Assembly: GCF_001277195.1 (NCBI RefSeq) | Contig: NZ_CP012268.1 | Span: 2,480,001-2,544,000 of the forward strand | From: Cronobacter muytjensii ATCC 51329 | GTDB taxonomy: Bacteria; Pseudomonadota; Gammaproteobacteria; Enterobacterales; Enterobacteriaceae | Direction: 5' to 3' | DNA length: 64,000 nucleotides | Shown here: piece by piece, positions 52,620 through 60,676 of the stretch | Layout: the number at the start of each line of letters is the position of its first letter | Position numbering within the stretch: the stretch's first letter is position 1 | Translations under genes and position numbers: made by a program | Notes under the pieces: generated by a model | The model's input: only the letters and a program-made list of their open reading frames with translations | Database searches by the model: none | Told to the model about the DNA's origin: nothing

Positions 52620-54278
52620 TTAATCCGCGCGCCCGCGGGCGAGCCACAGCACACGGGAGAACATTTTGCGTAGCAGCGACGGCACGGCGTCTATACCGCG
52701 GCGCGCGGCCTCCATCGCTACTTCTATGGCCAGATCGGGCTTTGAGGAGCGGTGGATAGCCTTGACGATAACCCGCCGCATATTCATATGTACGCCGTCC
52801 GGCAGCTGCGCCACCCGGTAAAACACCGTCTCAAATCCCTCGCGATACATAAAGTGCTCCATATCCAGCGCCGGGAGCTCGGTTAAGTGCTGACGCACCT
52901 GTTCGCTGTCGTGGTTGACCAGCCCTTTCACCGTTGCGGCGTATTTGCGCCCGGCGTCGTCACCATCCACCAGCACGTGCCAGTCAATGCCCATACGGCG
53001 GGCGAACTTAATTAACGGCTTTAAACCTGACTGGGCGAACTCAATCACTTTTACGCCTTCAGCCTCGAAATGGTAGCCGCACTGGCGCGCCAGTTCGTTC
53101 ATCATCCAGACTTCCGTTTCGCCTTCCACCAGCAGCCAGCAGCGCGCGAACAGCGCCGAGGGGCGGTTAAAGCGAATATGAAATGCGATGCGGCGGCTGT
53201 CTTCGGCGTTCATACCGCCAGGCCCGAGACGCCAGGCCGCCACTTTGCCGGAAGCGCGCACCAGGCGACACACGTCCTCCACTGGCGTCATCGACAGCAG
53301 TTCGCCTGAATTGGTGGTGGTGAGTTTTTGCAGCGGCAGCAGATTCAGCAACTGCCAGGCCACTGACAGCATAATCGGATGCAGGCGCGTTTCGGGGTCT
53401 TCGACCAGCAGCAGCGGGCGGGCGTATTTATCGAGCCGCACATTGCCTTTGGCCTGTAACAGCGTGGCGAAAAGCCCAAGCAGGATCACCCGATAGGCTC
53501 GCCCGCCAGGTTTATCAATCATACGGTTGATAGTGTCGAGATAGCGCCAGCTGCGCTGTTCATCATGCGAATGACGACGCATCAGGCGGTAACGCGGCCC
53601 TGGCGCGCCCTGCTCGGAAAAGTAGTGTTCCAGCAGTTGCACCATCGCCGACAGCCCCTGGCGAATCTGTTCATCCGTCAGGTTTTGCGGGCGGGAGACC
53701 AGTTCGCGCGTCAGATAATCAAGCTCGCGGGCCGTCACTTCAACCTGCGGGGTATGGGCGATAGCGCTGTCATGCAGGCGGCGCATAAAGCGGGCGTCGC
53801 GCAGCCGCAGCACCGGGCTTAACCGGATAAGCTGGCGCGCGCTGTTATCGATATCCTCAAGCGCCAGCGCCTCTCCCTGCGCGTTGAGAAAACTGCGCAG
53901 CGTCAGCACGCTTTCATCGTCGTTAAGCTCGCCTTCCAGCCGGTAGAAAATCCGCTGATAATTTTCGTCGCCCGCCGTCCAGAGCGGCCGCAGTCCACGG
54001 TAGCGGTGGCGCCCGGCATCACCTGGCTCCGACTCGCGAAAGATGAGGATCACATGCAGATGTCGCTCGCGCCCGTGAATATCGCCAGGCGGAAACCAGA
54101 AATCGTGGCGGGTAAAGGAATAGAGCGCGTCCCCGGGGTTTAGCAGCAGCGTCAGGGCGTCCAGCAGGCTCGATTTCCCCCACGCGTTTTCGCCAATCAG
54201 CACATTATTATGTTCAAGCGTTAACGATAAGCGGTTAATTCCGCGAAACCCGGCGATCTCCACACGCTCAAGAAACAT
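52620..54278 (-). CDS. ybjD: YbjD, OLD-family ATPase with TOPRIM domain
   Basis: YbjD is an uncharacterised overcoming-lysogenisation-defect (OLD) type protein, combining an ABC/RecF-like ATPase with a C-terminal TOPRIM nuclease-type domain. From the ATG at 54276-54278 (after a strong GGAGGAAAG site) it is 552 residues, the E. coli length. Walker A is the atypical GENAWGKSS (about 30-38). The ABC signature and Walker B are less obvious, with LLLVEDPETRLHPIMLSVAW as the B region. TOPRIM acids are in LLVEGETEVWMM and VLVDGDDAGRKYA. Substrate unknown. It diverges from lysO. Confidence 0.9.
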   Translation of the reverse strand: MFLERVEIAGFRGINRLSLTLEHNNVLIGENAWGKSSLLDALTLLLNPGDALYSFTRHDFWFPPGDIHGRERHLHVILIFRESEPGDAGRHRYRGLRPLWTAGDENYQRIFYRLEGELNDDESVLTLRSFLNAQGEALALEDIDNSARQLIRLSPVLRLRDARFMRRLHDSAIAHTPQVEVTARELDYLTRELVSRPQNLTDEQIRQGLSAMVQLLEHYFSEQGAPGPRYRLMRRHSHDEQRSWRYLDTINRMIDKPGGRAYRVILLGLFATLLQAKGNVRLDKYARPLLLVEDPETRLHPIMLSVAWQLLNLLPLQKLTTTNSGELLSMTPVEDVCRLVRASGKVAAWRLGPGGMNAEDSRRIAFHIRFNRPSALFARCWLLVEGETEVWMMNELARQCGYHFEAEGVKVIEFAQSGLKPLIKFARRMGIDWHVLVDGDDAGRKYAATVKGLVNHDSEQVRQHLTELPALDMEHFMYREGFETVFYRVAQLPDGVHMNMRRVIVKAIHRSSKPDLAIEVAMEAARRGIDAVPSLLRKMFSRVLWLARGRAD

Positions 54279-54546
54279 CTTTCCTCCGGCTGCATCAGGC
54301 ATGGCTGCATGTGGCCAGTATAGCTATTCAATCAGAGGCTTAACAGGCACTGTGCCGATGAATACGCATCGCTGCGAGACATCTCGTAATAATAAAAATT
54401 GTGATGATGAAGGCGCGTCATTAATGACTTTCATTATGCGCTAACGCAATGAAATATCGCTGATAATGGCGGCTTTACTCGCAGTGGCGAATTCTGTAGG
54501 GTGTGGCGGCACCATAATTTCAGGTATTTCAGGGATCCCCCGCCTC
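54279..54546. promoter_or_regulatory. ybjD-lysO divergent intergenic region
   Basis: This 268 bp gap separates the divergent ybjD and lysO and should hold both promoters. E. coli carries aqpZ here; I see no trace of it. The lysO frame is open back to an ATG at 54466, but residues encoded before 54547 do not resemble LysO. E. coli lysO is controlled by ArgP; I cannot place an ArgP site. Confidence 0.4.
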
Positions 54547-55446
54547 ATGTTTGCAGGACTGTTAATTATTTTAGTACCGCTTATTCTCGGCTACCTTATT
54601 CCCCTGCGCAAAGCAGGCGCGCTGCGGCTTATCAACCGGTTTTTAAGCTGGCTGGTGTATATCATTCTGTTCTTTATGGGAATAAGCCTGGCGTTTCTTG
54701 ATAATCTGTCTGCGAATCTGCTGGCGATTTTTCATTATTCCGCCGTCAGCATTACAGTCATTATGTTGTGCAATATCGCCGCCCTGCTGTGGCTTGAACG
54801 CGCGATCCCGTGGCGCCATCGGCATCATCAGGAGAAACTACCGTCGCGCCTCGCGATGGCGCTGGAATCCCTCAAGCTGTGCGGCGTCGTGGTGCTCGGC
54901 TTTCTGCTGGGGCTGACCGGCCTTACGTTTCTTAAGCACGCCACCGAGGCGAGCGAATACACCTTAATTTTCCTGCTGTTCCTGATAGGCATTCAGCTTC
55001 GTAACAACGGCATGACGCTCAGGCAGATTGTGCTTAACCGTCGCGGCATGATGGTGGCGGTCGTGGTGCTGGGCAGTTCGCTTATCGCGGGCGTCGTGAA
55101 CGCGCAGCTGTTGGGGCTGCCGCTGCGCGCGGGGCTGGCGATGGCATCAGGCTTCGGCTGGTACTCGCTCTCCGGCATTCTGATAACGGAATCCTGGGGG
55201 CCGGTTATCGGCAGCGCCGCGTTCTTTAACGATCTGGGCCGCGAGCTTATCGCGATTATGCTGATCCCGGCGCTGGTACGCCGCAGCCGTTCCACCGCGC
55301 TCGGCATCTGCGGAGCGACATCGATGGACTTCACGCTGCCAGTTTTACAACGCAGCGGCGGGCTGGAACTGGTGCCCGCCGCCATTGTTCACGGCTTTAT
55401 TCTGAGCCTGCTGGTACCGTTGCTCATGGCGCTGTTTGCCGCCTGA
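54547..55446 (+). CDS. lysO: L-lysine exporter LysO
   Basis: LysO (YbjE) exports L-lysine and its toxic analogue thialysine. From the ATG at 54547 it is 299 residues, equal to E. coli, starting MFAGLLIILVPLILGYLIPL. About eight hydrophobic helices and the repeated family block GMTLRQIVLNRRGMMVAVVV are seen. ASGFGWYSLSGILITESWGP and FFNDLGRELIAIMLIPALVR form the second half with acidic residues important in the family. An in-frame upstream ATG (54466) would add 27 residues, MAALLAVANSVGCGG onwards; I regard this as leader. It precedes hcp on the same strand after 140 bp. Confidence 0.94.
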   Translation: MFAGLLIILVPLILGYLIPLRKAGALRLINRFLSWLVYIILFFMGISLAFLDNLSANLLAIFHYSAVSITVIMLCNIAALLWLERAIPWRHRHHQEKLPSRLAMALESLKLCGVVVLGFLLGLTGLTFLKHATEASEYTLIFLLFLIGIQLRNNGMTLRQIVLNRRGMMVAVVVLGSSLIAGVVNAQLLGLPLRAGLAMASGFGWYSLSGILITESWGPVIGSAAFFNDLGRELIAIMLIPALVRRSRSTALGICGATSMDFTLPVLQRSGGLELVPAAIVHGFILSLLVPLLMALFAA

Positions 55447-55451
55447 TACCT

Positions 55452-55479
55452 CTTTGGCGGTAGGCTCCTGCCGCCAAAA
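55452..55479 (+). terminator. Hairpin after lysO
   Basis: TTTGGCGGTAG-GCTC-CTGCCGCCAAA forms an 11 bp stem with one G-U pair, a few bases after the lysO stop. No T-run follows, so it may be an inefficient terminator or an mRNA-stabilising structure. Confidence 0.4.
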
Positions 55480-55586
55480 TTGCGCTACGTCAATCTCACT
55501 TCAGGTTCCTTAAAAAATGCTTTTCTCCCCCTGCGCCCAGGCCTAACCTTAAACATGCATATTAAATATAACTTTAAGGTGTCATC
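55480..55586 (+). promoter_or_regulatory. hcp-hcr promoter with FNR-like and NsrR-like sites
   Basis: TTGCG-CTAC-GTCAA (55480-55493) is a degenerate FNR box. AACATGCAT-ATTAAATATAACTT (55552-55574) resembles the enterobacterial NsrR operator in reverse complement. A -10-like TAACCT lies at 55544-55549, so a start near 55559 would place the FNR-like site at about -72 and the NsrR-like site at about +5. That spacing matches what is reported for E. coli hcp, where FNR activates and NsrR represses until NO appears. The individual motifs are imperfect; their joint spacing is the stronger argument. Confidence 0.6.
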
Positions 55587-57239
55587 ATGTTTTGCGTGCA
55601 ATGTGAACAAACGATTCGTACTCCGGCGGGCAATGGCTGCGCGTATGCGCAGGGGATGTGCGGAAAGACCGCCGAAACCTCCGACCTGCAGGATCTGCTG
55701 ATTGCGGCTTTGCAGGGGCTTTCCGCCTGGGCGGTCAAAGCGCGTGAGCTTGGCATCATCGACCATCATGTAGATAGCTTTGCGCCCCGCGCTTTCTTCT
55801 CCACTCTCACCAACGTGAACTTCGATTCGCCGCGCATTGTGGGCTACACCCGCGAAGCGATTGCGCTGCGCGACGCGCTGAAAGCCCAGTGTCTGGCTGT
55901 TGACGAAAACGCGCAGGTCGACAATCCGATGGCGGCGCTAACGCTTGCGAGCGACGACCTCGGCGAGTTACAGCGCCAGGCCGCCGCCTTCGCCCCGAAT
56001 ATCGATAAAGCGGTGATAGGCGAGAATATTCTTGGCCTGCGCCTGCTGTGCCTCTATGGGCTGAAAGGCGCGGCGGCGTATATGGAACACGCGCACGTGC
56101 TCGGGAAGTCAGACAACGATATCTATGCGCAGTATCACAAAATTATGGCGTGGCTCGGCACCTGGCCTGCGGATATGAACGCGCTGCTGGAATGCGCGAT
56201 GGAAATCGGCCAGATGAATTTCAAAGTAATGAGCATCCTGGACGCAGGCGAAACCAGCAAATATGGCCACCCGACCCCGACGCAGGTCAATGTCAAAGCC
56301 GTGGCGGGCAAATGTGTTCTGATTTCCGGCCACGATCTGAACGATCTCTATAACCTGCTGGAGCAGACCGAAGGCACCGGCGTTAACGTTTATACTCACG
56401 GCGAAATGCTGCCCGCGCACGGCTACCCGGAGCTGCGCAAATTTAAGCATCTGGTCGGCAACTACGGCAGCGGCTGGCAGAACCAGCAGGTGGAATTCGC
56501 CCGCTTCCCTGGCCCGATTGTGATGACGTCCAACTGCATTATCGACCCGACCGTCGGCAATTATGACGATCGCATCTGGACCCGCAGCATCGTCGGCTGG
56601 CCAGGCGTCAGCCACCTCGAAGGCGACAACTTCGCGCCGGTCATCGCTCAGGCGCAGCAGATGGCGGGCTTCCCGTATTCTGAGATTGAACACCTGATTA
56701 CCGTTGGTTTCGGCCGCCAGACGCTGCTCGGCGCCGCCGACACGCTCATTGATCTCGTGAGCCGTGAGAAACTGCGCCACATCTTCCTGGTGGGCGGCTG
56801 CGACGGCGCGCGCGGCGAACGCAGCTACTTTACCGATTTCGCCACCCAGGTGCCGGAGGATTGCCTGATCCTGACCCTGGCCTGCGGCAAATACCGCTTC
56901 AATAAGCTCGACTTCGGCAATATCGAAGGGCTGCCTCGTCTGGTGGACGCCGGCCAGTGTAACGACGCCTACTCGGCGATTATTCTCGCGGTGACGCTGG
57001 CCGAAAAACTCGGCTGCGGCGTCAATGATCTGCCGCTGTCGCTGGTGCTCTCCTGGTTTGAACAGAAAGCTATCGTGATCCTGCTGACTCTGCTGTCGCT
57101 CGGCGTGACCAATATTATTACCGGCCCGACCGCGCCTGGCTTCCTGACGCCGGATCTGCTGGCGGTGCTGAATGAGAAGTTCGGCCTGCGCCAGGTCACC
57201 ACCGTTGAGCAGGATATGCGCGCGCTGCTGGGCGCGTAA
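55587..57239 (+). CDS. hcp: Hybrid cluster protein Hcp
   Basis: Hcp is a hybrid [4Fe-2S-2O] cluster enzyme acting as high-affinity NO reductase under anaerobic nitrate conditions and as S-nitrosylase. The 550 residues match E. coli. The N-terminal cysteine set C3, C6, C18 and C25 (MFCVQCEQT, then GCAYAQGMCGK) binds the cubane cluster. Hybrid-cluster ligands lie in the C-terminal half, with conserved segments SNCIIDP, VGGCDGARGERSYFTDFA and LACGKYRFNKLDFG. It is followed by hcr after 9 bp in one operon. Confidence 0.97.
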   Translation: MFCVQCEQTIRTPAGNGCAYAQGMCGKTAETSDLQDLLIAALQGLSAWAVKARELGIIDHHVDSFAPRAFFSTLTNVNFDSPRIVGYTREAIALRDALKAQCLAVDENAQVDNPMAALTLASDDLGELQRQAAAFAPNIDKAVIGENILGLRLLCLYGLKGAAAYMEHAHVLGKSDNDIYAQYHKIMAWLGTWPADMNALLECAMEIGQMNFKVMSILDAGETSKYGHPTPTQVNVKAVAGKCVLISGHDLNDLYNLLEQTEGTGVNVYTHGEMLPAHGYPELRKFKHLVGNYGSGWQNQQVEFARFPGPIVMTSNCIIDPTVGNYDDRIWTRSIVGWPGVSHLEGDNFAPVIAQAQQMAGFPYSEIEHLITVGFGRQTLLGAADTLIDLVSREKLRHIFLVGGCDGARGERSYFTDFATQVPEDCLILTLACGKYRFNKLDFGNIEGLPRLVDAGQCNDAYSAIILAVTLAEKLGCGVNDLPLSLVLSWFEQKAIVILLTLLSLGVTNIITGPTAPGFLTPDLLAVLNEKFGLRQVTTVEQDMRALLGA

Positions 57240-57248
57240 GGAGGAAAC

Positions 57249-58217
57249 ATGACGATGCCAACCCCACAATGCCCGTGGCGCATGCAGGTTCACCACATCC
57301 GGCAGGAGACGCCGGATGTCTGGACGCTGTCGCTCCTGTGCCACGATTTCTATCCGTACCAGGCGGGGCAGTATGCCCTGGTGAGCATTCGCAATCGCGC
57401 CGATACGCTGCGCGCTTACACGCTCTCTTCAACGCCTGGCGTGAGCCCGTTTATCACCTTAACGGTGCGCCGGATCGACGACGGCGAAGGCTCCGGCTGG
57501 CTGACGCGCGAGGTGAAACGCGGCGATTATCTGTGGCTTTCCGACGCGCAGGGCGGCTTCACCTGCGCGGATAAAACCAGCGAACGCTTTTTGCTGCTGG
57601 CAGGCGGCTGCGGCGTGACACCGATTATGTCGATGCGCCGGTGGCTGGCGAAGTATCGTCCACAGGCTGACGTGCAGGTGATTTATAACGTGCGCACGCC
57701 GCAGGATGTGATTTTCGCCGACGAATGGCGCGACTATCCGGTAACGCTGGTTGCGGAAAATGGCGACGCGCCGGGCTTTGCGCACGGGCGTTTAACCCGG
57801 GCCATGCTGGAGGCGGTGCCGGATCTCGCCAGCCGTACCGTGATGGTCTGCGGCCCCGCGCCGTATATGGATTTCGTCGAGCAGGAAGTGAAAGCGCTCG
57901 GCGTGACGCGCTTTTTTAAAGAGCAGTTCTTCACGCCGGTCGCCGGGGCCGCCACCAGCGGGCTTAAATTCACCACGCTTACGCCTGCACGCGAATTTTA
58001 TGGCGCGGTTGGCACCACGCTGCTGGAGGCGCTGGAGAGCAATAAAGTGCCGGTGAACGCCGCGTGCCGCGCAGGCGTGTGCGGCTGTTGCAAAACGCGG
58101 GTACTTTCCGGCGAATACAGCGTGACGAGCACAATGACGCTGACCGATCAGGAGATAGCCGACGGCTATGTGCTGGCGTGTTCGTGCCATCCGGCAAGCG
58201 ATCTGGTGCTGGCCTGA
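57249..58217 (+). CDS. hcr: NADH oxidoreductase Hcr
   Basis: Hcr transfers electrons from NADH to Hcp and protects it from self-nitrosylation. The 322 residues equal E. coli. An FAD-binding ferredoxin-reductase domain comes first (RAYTLSSTPG at about 57-66), then the NAD-binding part (LLAGGCGVTPIMSMRRWLA). The C-terminal plant-type [2Fe-2S] domain has cysteines in CRAGVCGCCKTRVLSG and a distal VLACSCHP. A GGAGGAAAC site precedes the ATG. It ends at a REP-like palindrome and converges on the DoxX gene. Confidence 0.96.
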   Translation: MTMPTPQCPWRMQVHHIRQETPDVWTLSLLCHDFYPYQAGQYALVSIRNRADTLRAYTLSSTPGVSPFITLTVRRIDDGEGSGWLTREVKRGDYLWLSDAQGGFTCADKTSERFLLLAGGCGVTPIMSMRRWLAKYRPQADVQVIYNVRTPQDVIFADEWRDYPVTLVAENGDAPGFAHGRLTRAMLEAVPDLASRTVMVCGPAPYMDFVEQEVKALGVTRFFKEQFFTPVAGAATSGLKFTTLTPAREFYGAVGTTLLEALESNKVPVNAACRAGVCGCCKTRVLSGEYSVTSTMTLTDQEIADGYVLACSCHPASDLVLA

Positions 58218-58220
58218 CGA

Positions 58221-58256
58221 CACAGGGCGGGTGCGTTAACGCTTACCCGCCCTGTG
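58221..58256. repeat. REP-like palindrome between hcr and the DoxX gene
   Basis: CACAGGGCGGGT and ACCCGCCCTGTG form a perfect 12 bp inverted repeat, enclosing a second palindrome GCGTTAACGC. It sits directly after the hcr stop between convergent genes, the usual place for REP elements, and its stem matches the units at 52534-52600. It may also end or stabilise hcr mRNA. Confidence 0.7.
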
Positions 58257-58336
58257 CTTGCTGGCAATAATGGTAGGGCTGGTCAGCGAAGCGCCACCCG
58301 CCTTTCTGCCTGTACGCACACCTGCCGGCCCTTCAC

Positions 58337-58771
58337 TCACTGCCACGCCGGGCGGCGCGCGACGCAATACCGCCCGGCGCCGCAAAACGCCACCGCCAGC
58401 GCGCCGGTGAAGAAATAGACGATATTCTCAATGGCCCATGCGCCGGTTTTATCGAGCATCCACGTCTTGTCCATACCCACCATCAGCCACGCGACAACCA
58501 TCGTAAAGGCGATGACGAGCGCTGCCGGGCGCGTCAGAATGCCCAAAATCACCAGCAGCGGCGCCACCACCTCGCCCACCAGCGTACCGTACGCGATAAA
58601 CTCCGGCAGGCCGCGCGCCGCCAGCATCCCGGCGATGCCGTCCACGCCATCCAGCAGCTTATGCACCCCATGAAACAGCATCAGCCCGCCCACGGTCAGG
58701 CGCAGCAGTAATTTACCTAAAGCCTCTCTGTCCAGCGCCCGGTTAAAGGCGGTGAGTGTTGTCGTTAGCAT
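58337..58771 (-). CDS. DoxX-family membrane protein
   Basis: This 144-residue protein starts MLTTTLTAFNRALDREALGK and has four hydrophobic helices. The family-typical RLTVGGLMLFHGVHKLLDG block is at about 24-42, followed by GEVVAPLLVILGILTRPAAL. DoxX-type proteins include a subunit of an archaeal thiosulfate:quinone oxidoreductase, but most bacterial members have no assigned role. I chose the ATG at 58769-58771; a longer frame from 58954 would overlap poxB and adds 61 non-DoxX residues. It diverges from poxB, a quinone-reducing enzyme. No equivalent lies beside poxB in E. coli K-12. Confidence 0.85.
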   Translation of the reverse strand: MLTTTLTAFNRALDREALGKLLLRLTVGGLMLFHGVHKLLDGVDGIAGMLAARGLPEFIAYGTLVGEVVAPLLVILGILTRPAALVIAFTMVVAWLMVGMDKTWMLDKTGAWAIENIVYFFTGALAVAFCGAGRYCVARRPAWQ

Positions 58772-58923
58772 TTTTTTATTCCGTCTGAATCGCTGTCCCG
58801 GCGACGCCCAGCGGCGTGGCCGCCCACAAATCCATATGAAATTAAAGGCTATTCCCGCTGCCTGCAAAGCAATTTGGACTAAGCTTGTAACCGGTATCAC
58901 AGACAACGCACTAAGGAGGGAAA
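58772..58923. promoter_or_regulatory. DoxX-poxB divergent region with sigma-S-type promoter and CRP-like site
   Basis: CTAAGCTT at 58879-58886 resembles the sigma-S -10 consensus CTAYACTT and lacks a matching -35, fitting the known RpoS dependence of E. coli poxB. TGTAA-CCGGTA-TCACA at 58886-58901 is one mismatch from the CRP consensus and would overlap the start point, suggesting repression if functional. The poxB ribosome site AAGGAGG is strong. Confidence 0.45.
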
Positions 58924-60642
58924 ATGAAACAGACCGTGGCGTCCTATATCGCAAAAACCCTGGAGCAGGCGGGCGTGAAACGCATCTGGGGCGTAACCGG
59001 CGACTCGCTCAATGGCCTTAGCGACAGCTTAAACCGCATGGGCACCATCGACTGGATGTCGACGCGCCATGAAGAGGTGGCGGCCTTCGCGGCGGGCGCG
59101 CAAGCGCAGCTGACCGGCGAGCTGGCCGTGTGCGCGGGCTCTTGCGGGCCGGGCAACCTGCATCTCATCAACGGGCTGTTTGACTGCCATCGCAACAACG
59201 TCCCGGTACTGGCGATTGCCGCGCACATTCCCTCCAGCGAAATCGGCAGCGGCTATTTCCAGGAGACGCACCCGCAGGAGTTGTTCCGCGAGTGCAGCCA
59301 TTACTGTGAGCTGGTGTCGACGCCGGAGCAGATCCCGCAGGTGCTCGCCATCGCGCTGCGTAAAGCCGTGCTGGAACGCGGCGTCTCGGTGATAGTGCTG
59401 CCGGGCGATGTGGCGCTCAAACCCGCGCCGGAAGATGTGAATCCCGCCTGGTATCACGCGCCGCAGCCGGTTATCGTGCCGCCGCAGGACGAACTTAAAA
59501 AACTCGCCCAGCTGTTGCGCTACTCCGATAACATCGCGCTGATGTGCGGCAGCGGCTGCGCGGGCGCGCATGAGGAGCTGGTGGCGTTCGCCCGTACGCT
59601 GAAAGCACCCATCGTCCATGCGCTTCGCGGCAAAGAGCATGTCGAGTACGACAACCCGTACGACGTGGGCATGACCGGGCTTATCGGCTTCTCGTCCGGC
59701 TACCACACCATGATGAACGCCGACACGCTGATCCTTCTCGGCACCCGTTTTCCCTATCGCGCGTTCTACCCGACTCACGCCAAAATCATCCAGATAGATA
59801 TCAACCCCGGCAGCATCGGCGCGCACAGCAAAGTCGACATGGCGCTGGTGGGCGATGTGAAAGCGACACTCGCCGCTCTGCTGCCGCTGCTGGAGGAGAA
59901 AACTGACCGGCATTTCCTGGATAAAGCGCTGGAGGATTACCGCGACGCGCGCAAAGGGCTCGACGACCTGGCGCAGCCGAGTGAAAAGGCGCTGCACCCG
60001 CAGTATCTGGCCCGTCAGATAAGCCACTTCGCCGCGCCGGACGCGATTTTCACCTGCGATGTCGGCACGCCGACCGTGTGGGCGGCGCGCTATCTGGAGA
60101 TGAACGGCAAACGCCGCCTGCTGGGTTCGTTCAACCACGGCTCGATGGCGAACGCCATGCCGCAGGCGATCGGCGCCCAGGCGAGCGCGCCGGGGCGTCA
60201 GGTGGTGGCGATGTGCGGCGACGGCGGCTTCAGCATGCTGATGGGCGATCTGCTCTCGCTGGTGCAGCTCAACCTGCCGGTGAAAGTCATCGTCTTTAAC
60301 AACAGCGTGCTCGGCTTTGTGGCGATGGAAATGAAAGCGGGCGGCTACCTGACCGACGGCACCGATCTGCACGCGACTAATTACGCGCGCATCGCCGAAG
60401 CGTGCGGCATTCCGGGCATTCGCGTGGAAAAAGCGAGCGAGCTGGATGACGCGCTCTCACGCGCCTTCAGCACCGACGGCCCGGTGGTGGTGGATGTCGC
60501 CGTCGCCAAAGAGGAGCTGGCGATGCCGCCGCAAATCAAGATGGAACAGGCTAAGGGCTTTAGCCTCTATATGCTGCGCGCCATCATCAATGGCCGCGGG
60601 GATGAAGTTATCGATCTGGCGAAAACCAACTGGTTCCGGTAA
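58924..60642 (+). CDS. poxB: Pyruvate:quinone oxidoreductase PoxB
   Basis: PoxB is a peripheral membrane, TPP- and FAD-dependent enzyme that decarboxylates pyruvate to acetate and CO2 while reducing ubiquinone, mainly in stationary phase. The 572 residues equal E. coli. The PYR domain has the catalytic Glu in TRHEEVAAFAAGAQAQL (Glu50 region). The PP domain has the TPP motif GDGGFSMLMGDLLSLVQLNL ending at the NN element (VFNNSVLGFV). The C-terminal lipid-binding peptide ends in AKTNWFR. It precedes ltaE by 34 bp, in an operon as in E. coli. Confidence 0.97.
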   Translation: MKQTVASYIAKTLEQAGVKRIWGVTGDSLNGLSDSLNRMGTIDWMSTRHEEVAAFAAGAQAQLTGELAVCAGSCGPGNLHLINGLFDCHRNNVPVLAIAAHIPSSEIGSGYFQETHPQELFRECSHYCELVSTPEQIPQVLAIALRKAVLERGVSVIVLPGDVALKPAPEDVNPAWYHAPQPVIVPPQDELKKLAQLLRYSDNIALMCGSGCAGAHEELVAFARTLKAPIVHALRGKEHVEYDNPYDVGMTGLIGFSSGYHTMMNADTLILLGTRFPYRAFYPTHAKIIQIDINPGSIGAHSKVDMALVGDVKATLAALLPLLEEKTDRHFLDKALEDYRDARKGLDDLAQPSEKALHPQYLARQISHFAAPDAIFTCDVGTPTVWAARYLEMNGKRRLLGSFNHGSMANAMPQAIGAQASAPGRQVVAMCGDGGFSMLMGDLLSLVQLNLPVKVIVFNNSVLGFVAMEMKAGGYLTDGTDLHATNYARIAEACGIPGIRVEKASELDDALSRAFSTDGPVVVDVAVAKEELAMPPQIKMEQAKGFSLYMLRAIINGRGDEVIDLAKTNWFR

Positions 60643-60676
60643 AAGAGACGTTTCTGTTCACCGAAAAGGATATACC

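Noticed and set aside
58772..58954. Upstream extension of the DoxX frame to an ATG at 58954
   Set aside because: It would overlap the poxB start and adds 61 residues unrelated to DoxX; the ATG at 58771 matches the family start.
56109..60372. Long open frames antisense to hcp and poxB (411 and 447 codons)
   Set aside because: Shadows of conserved genes with the same biased composition.
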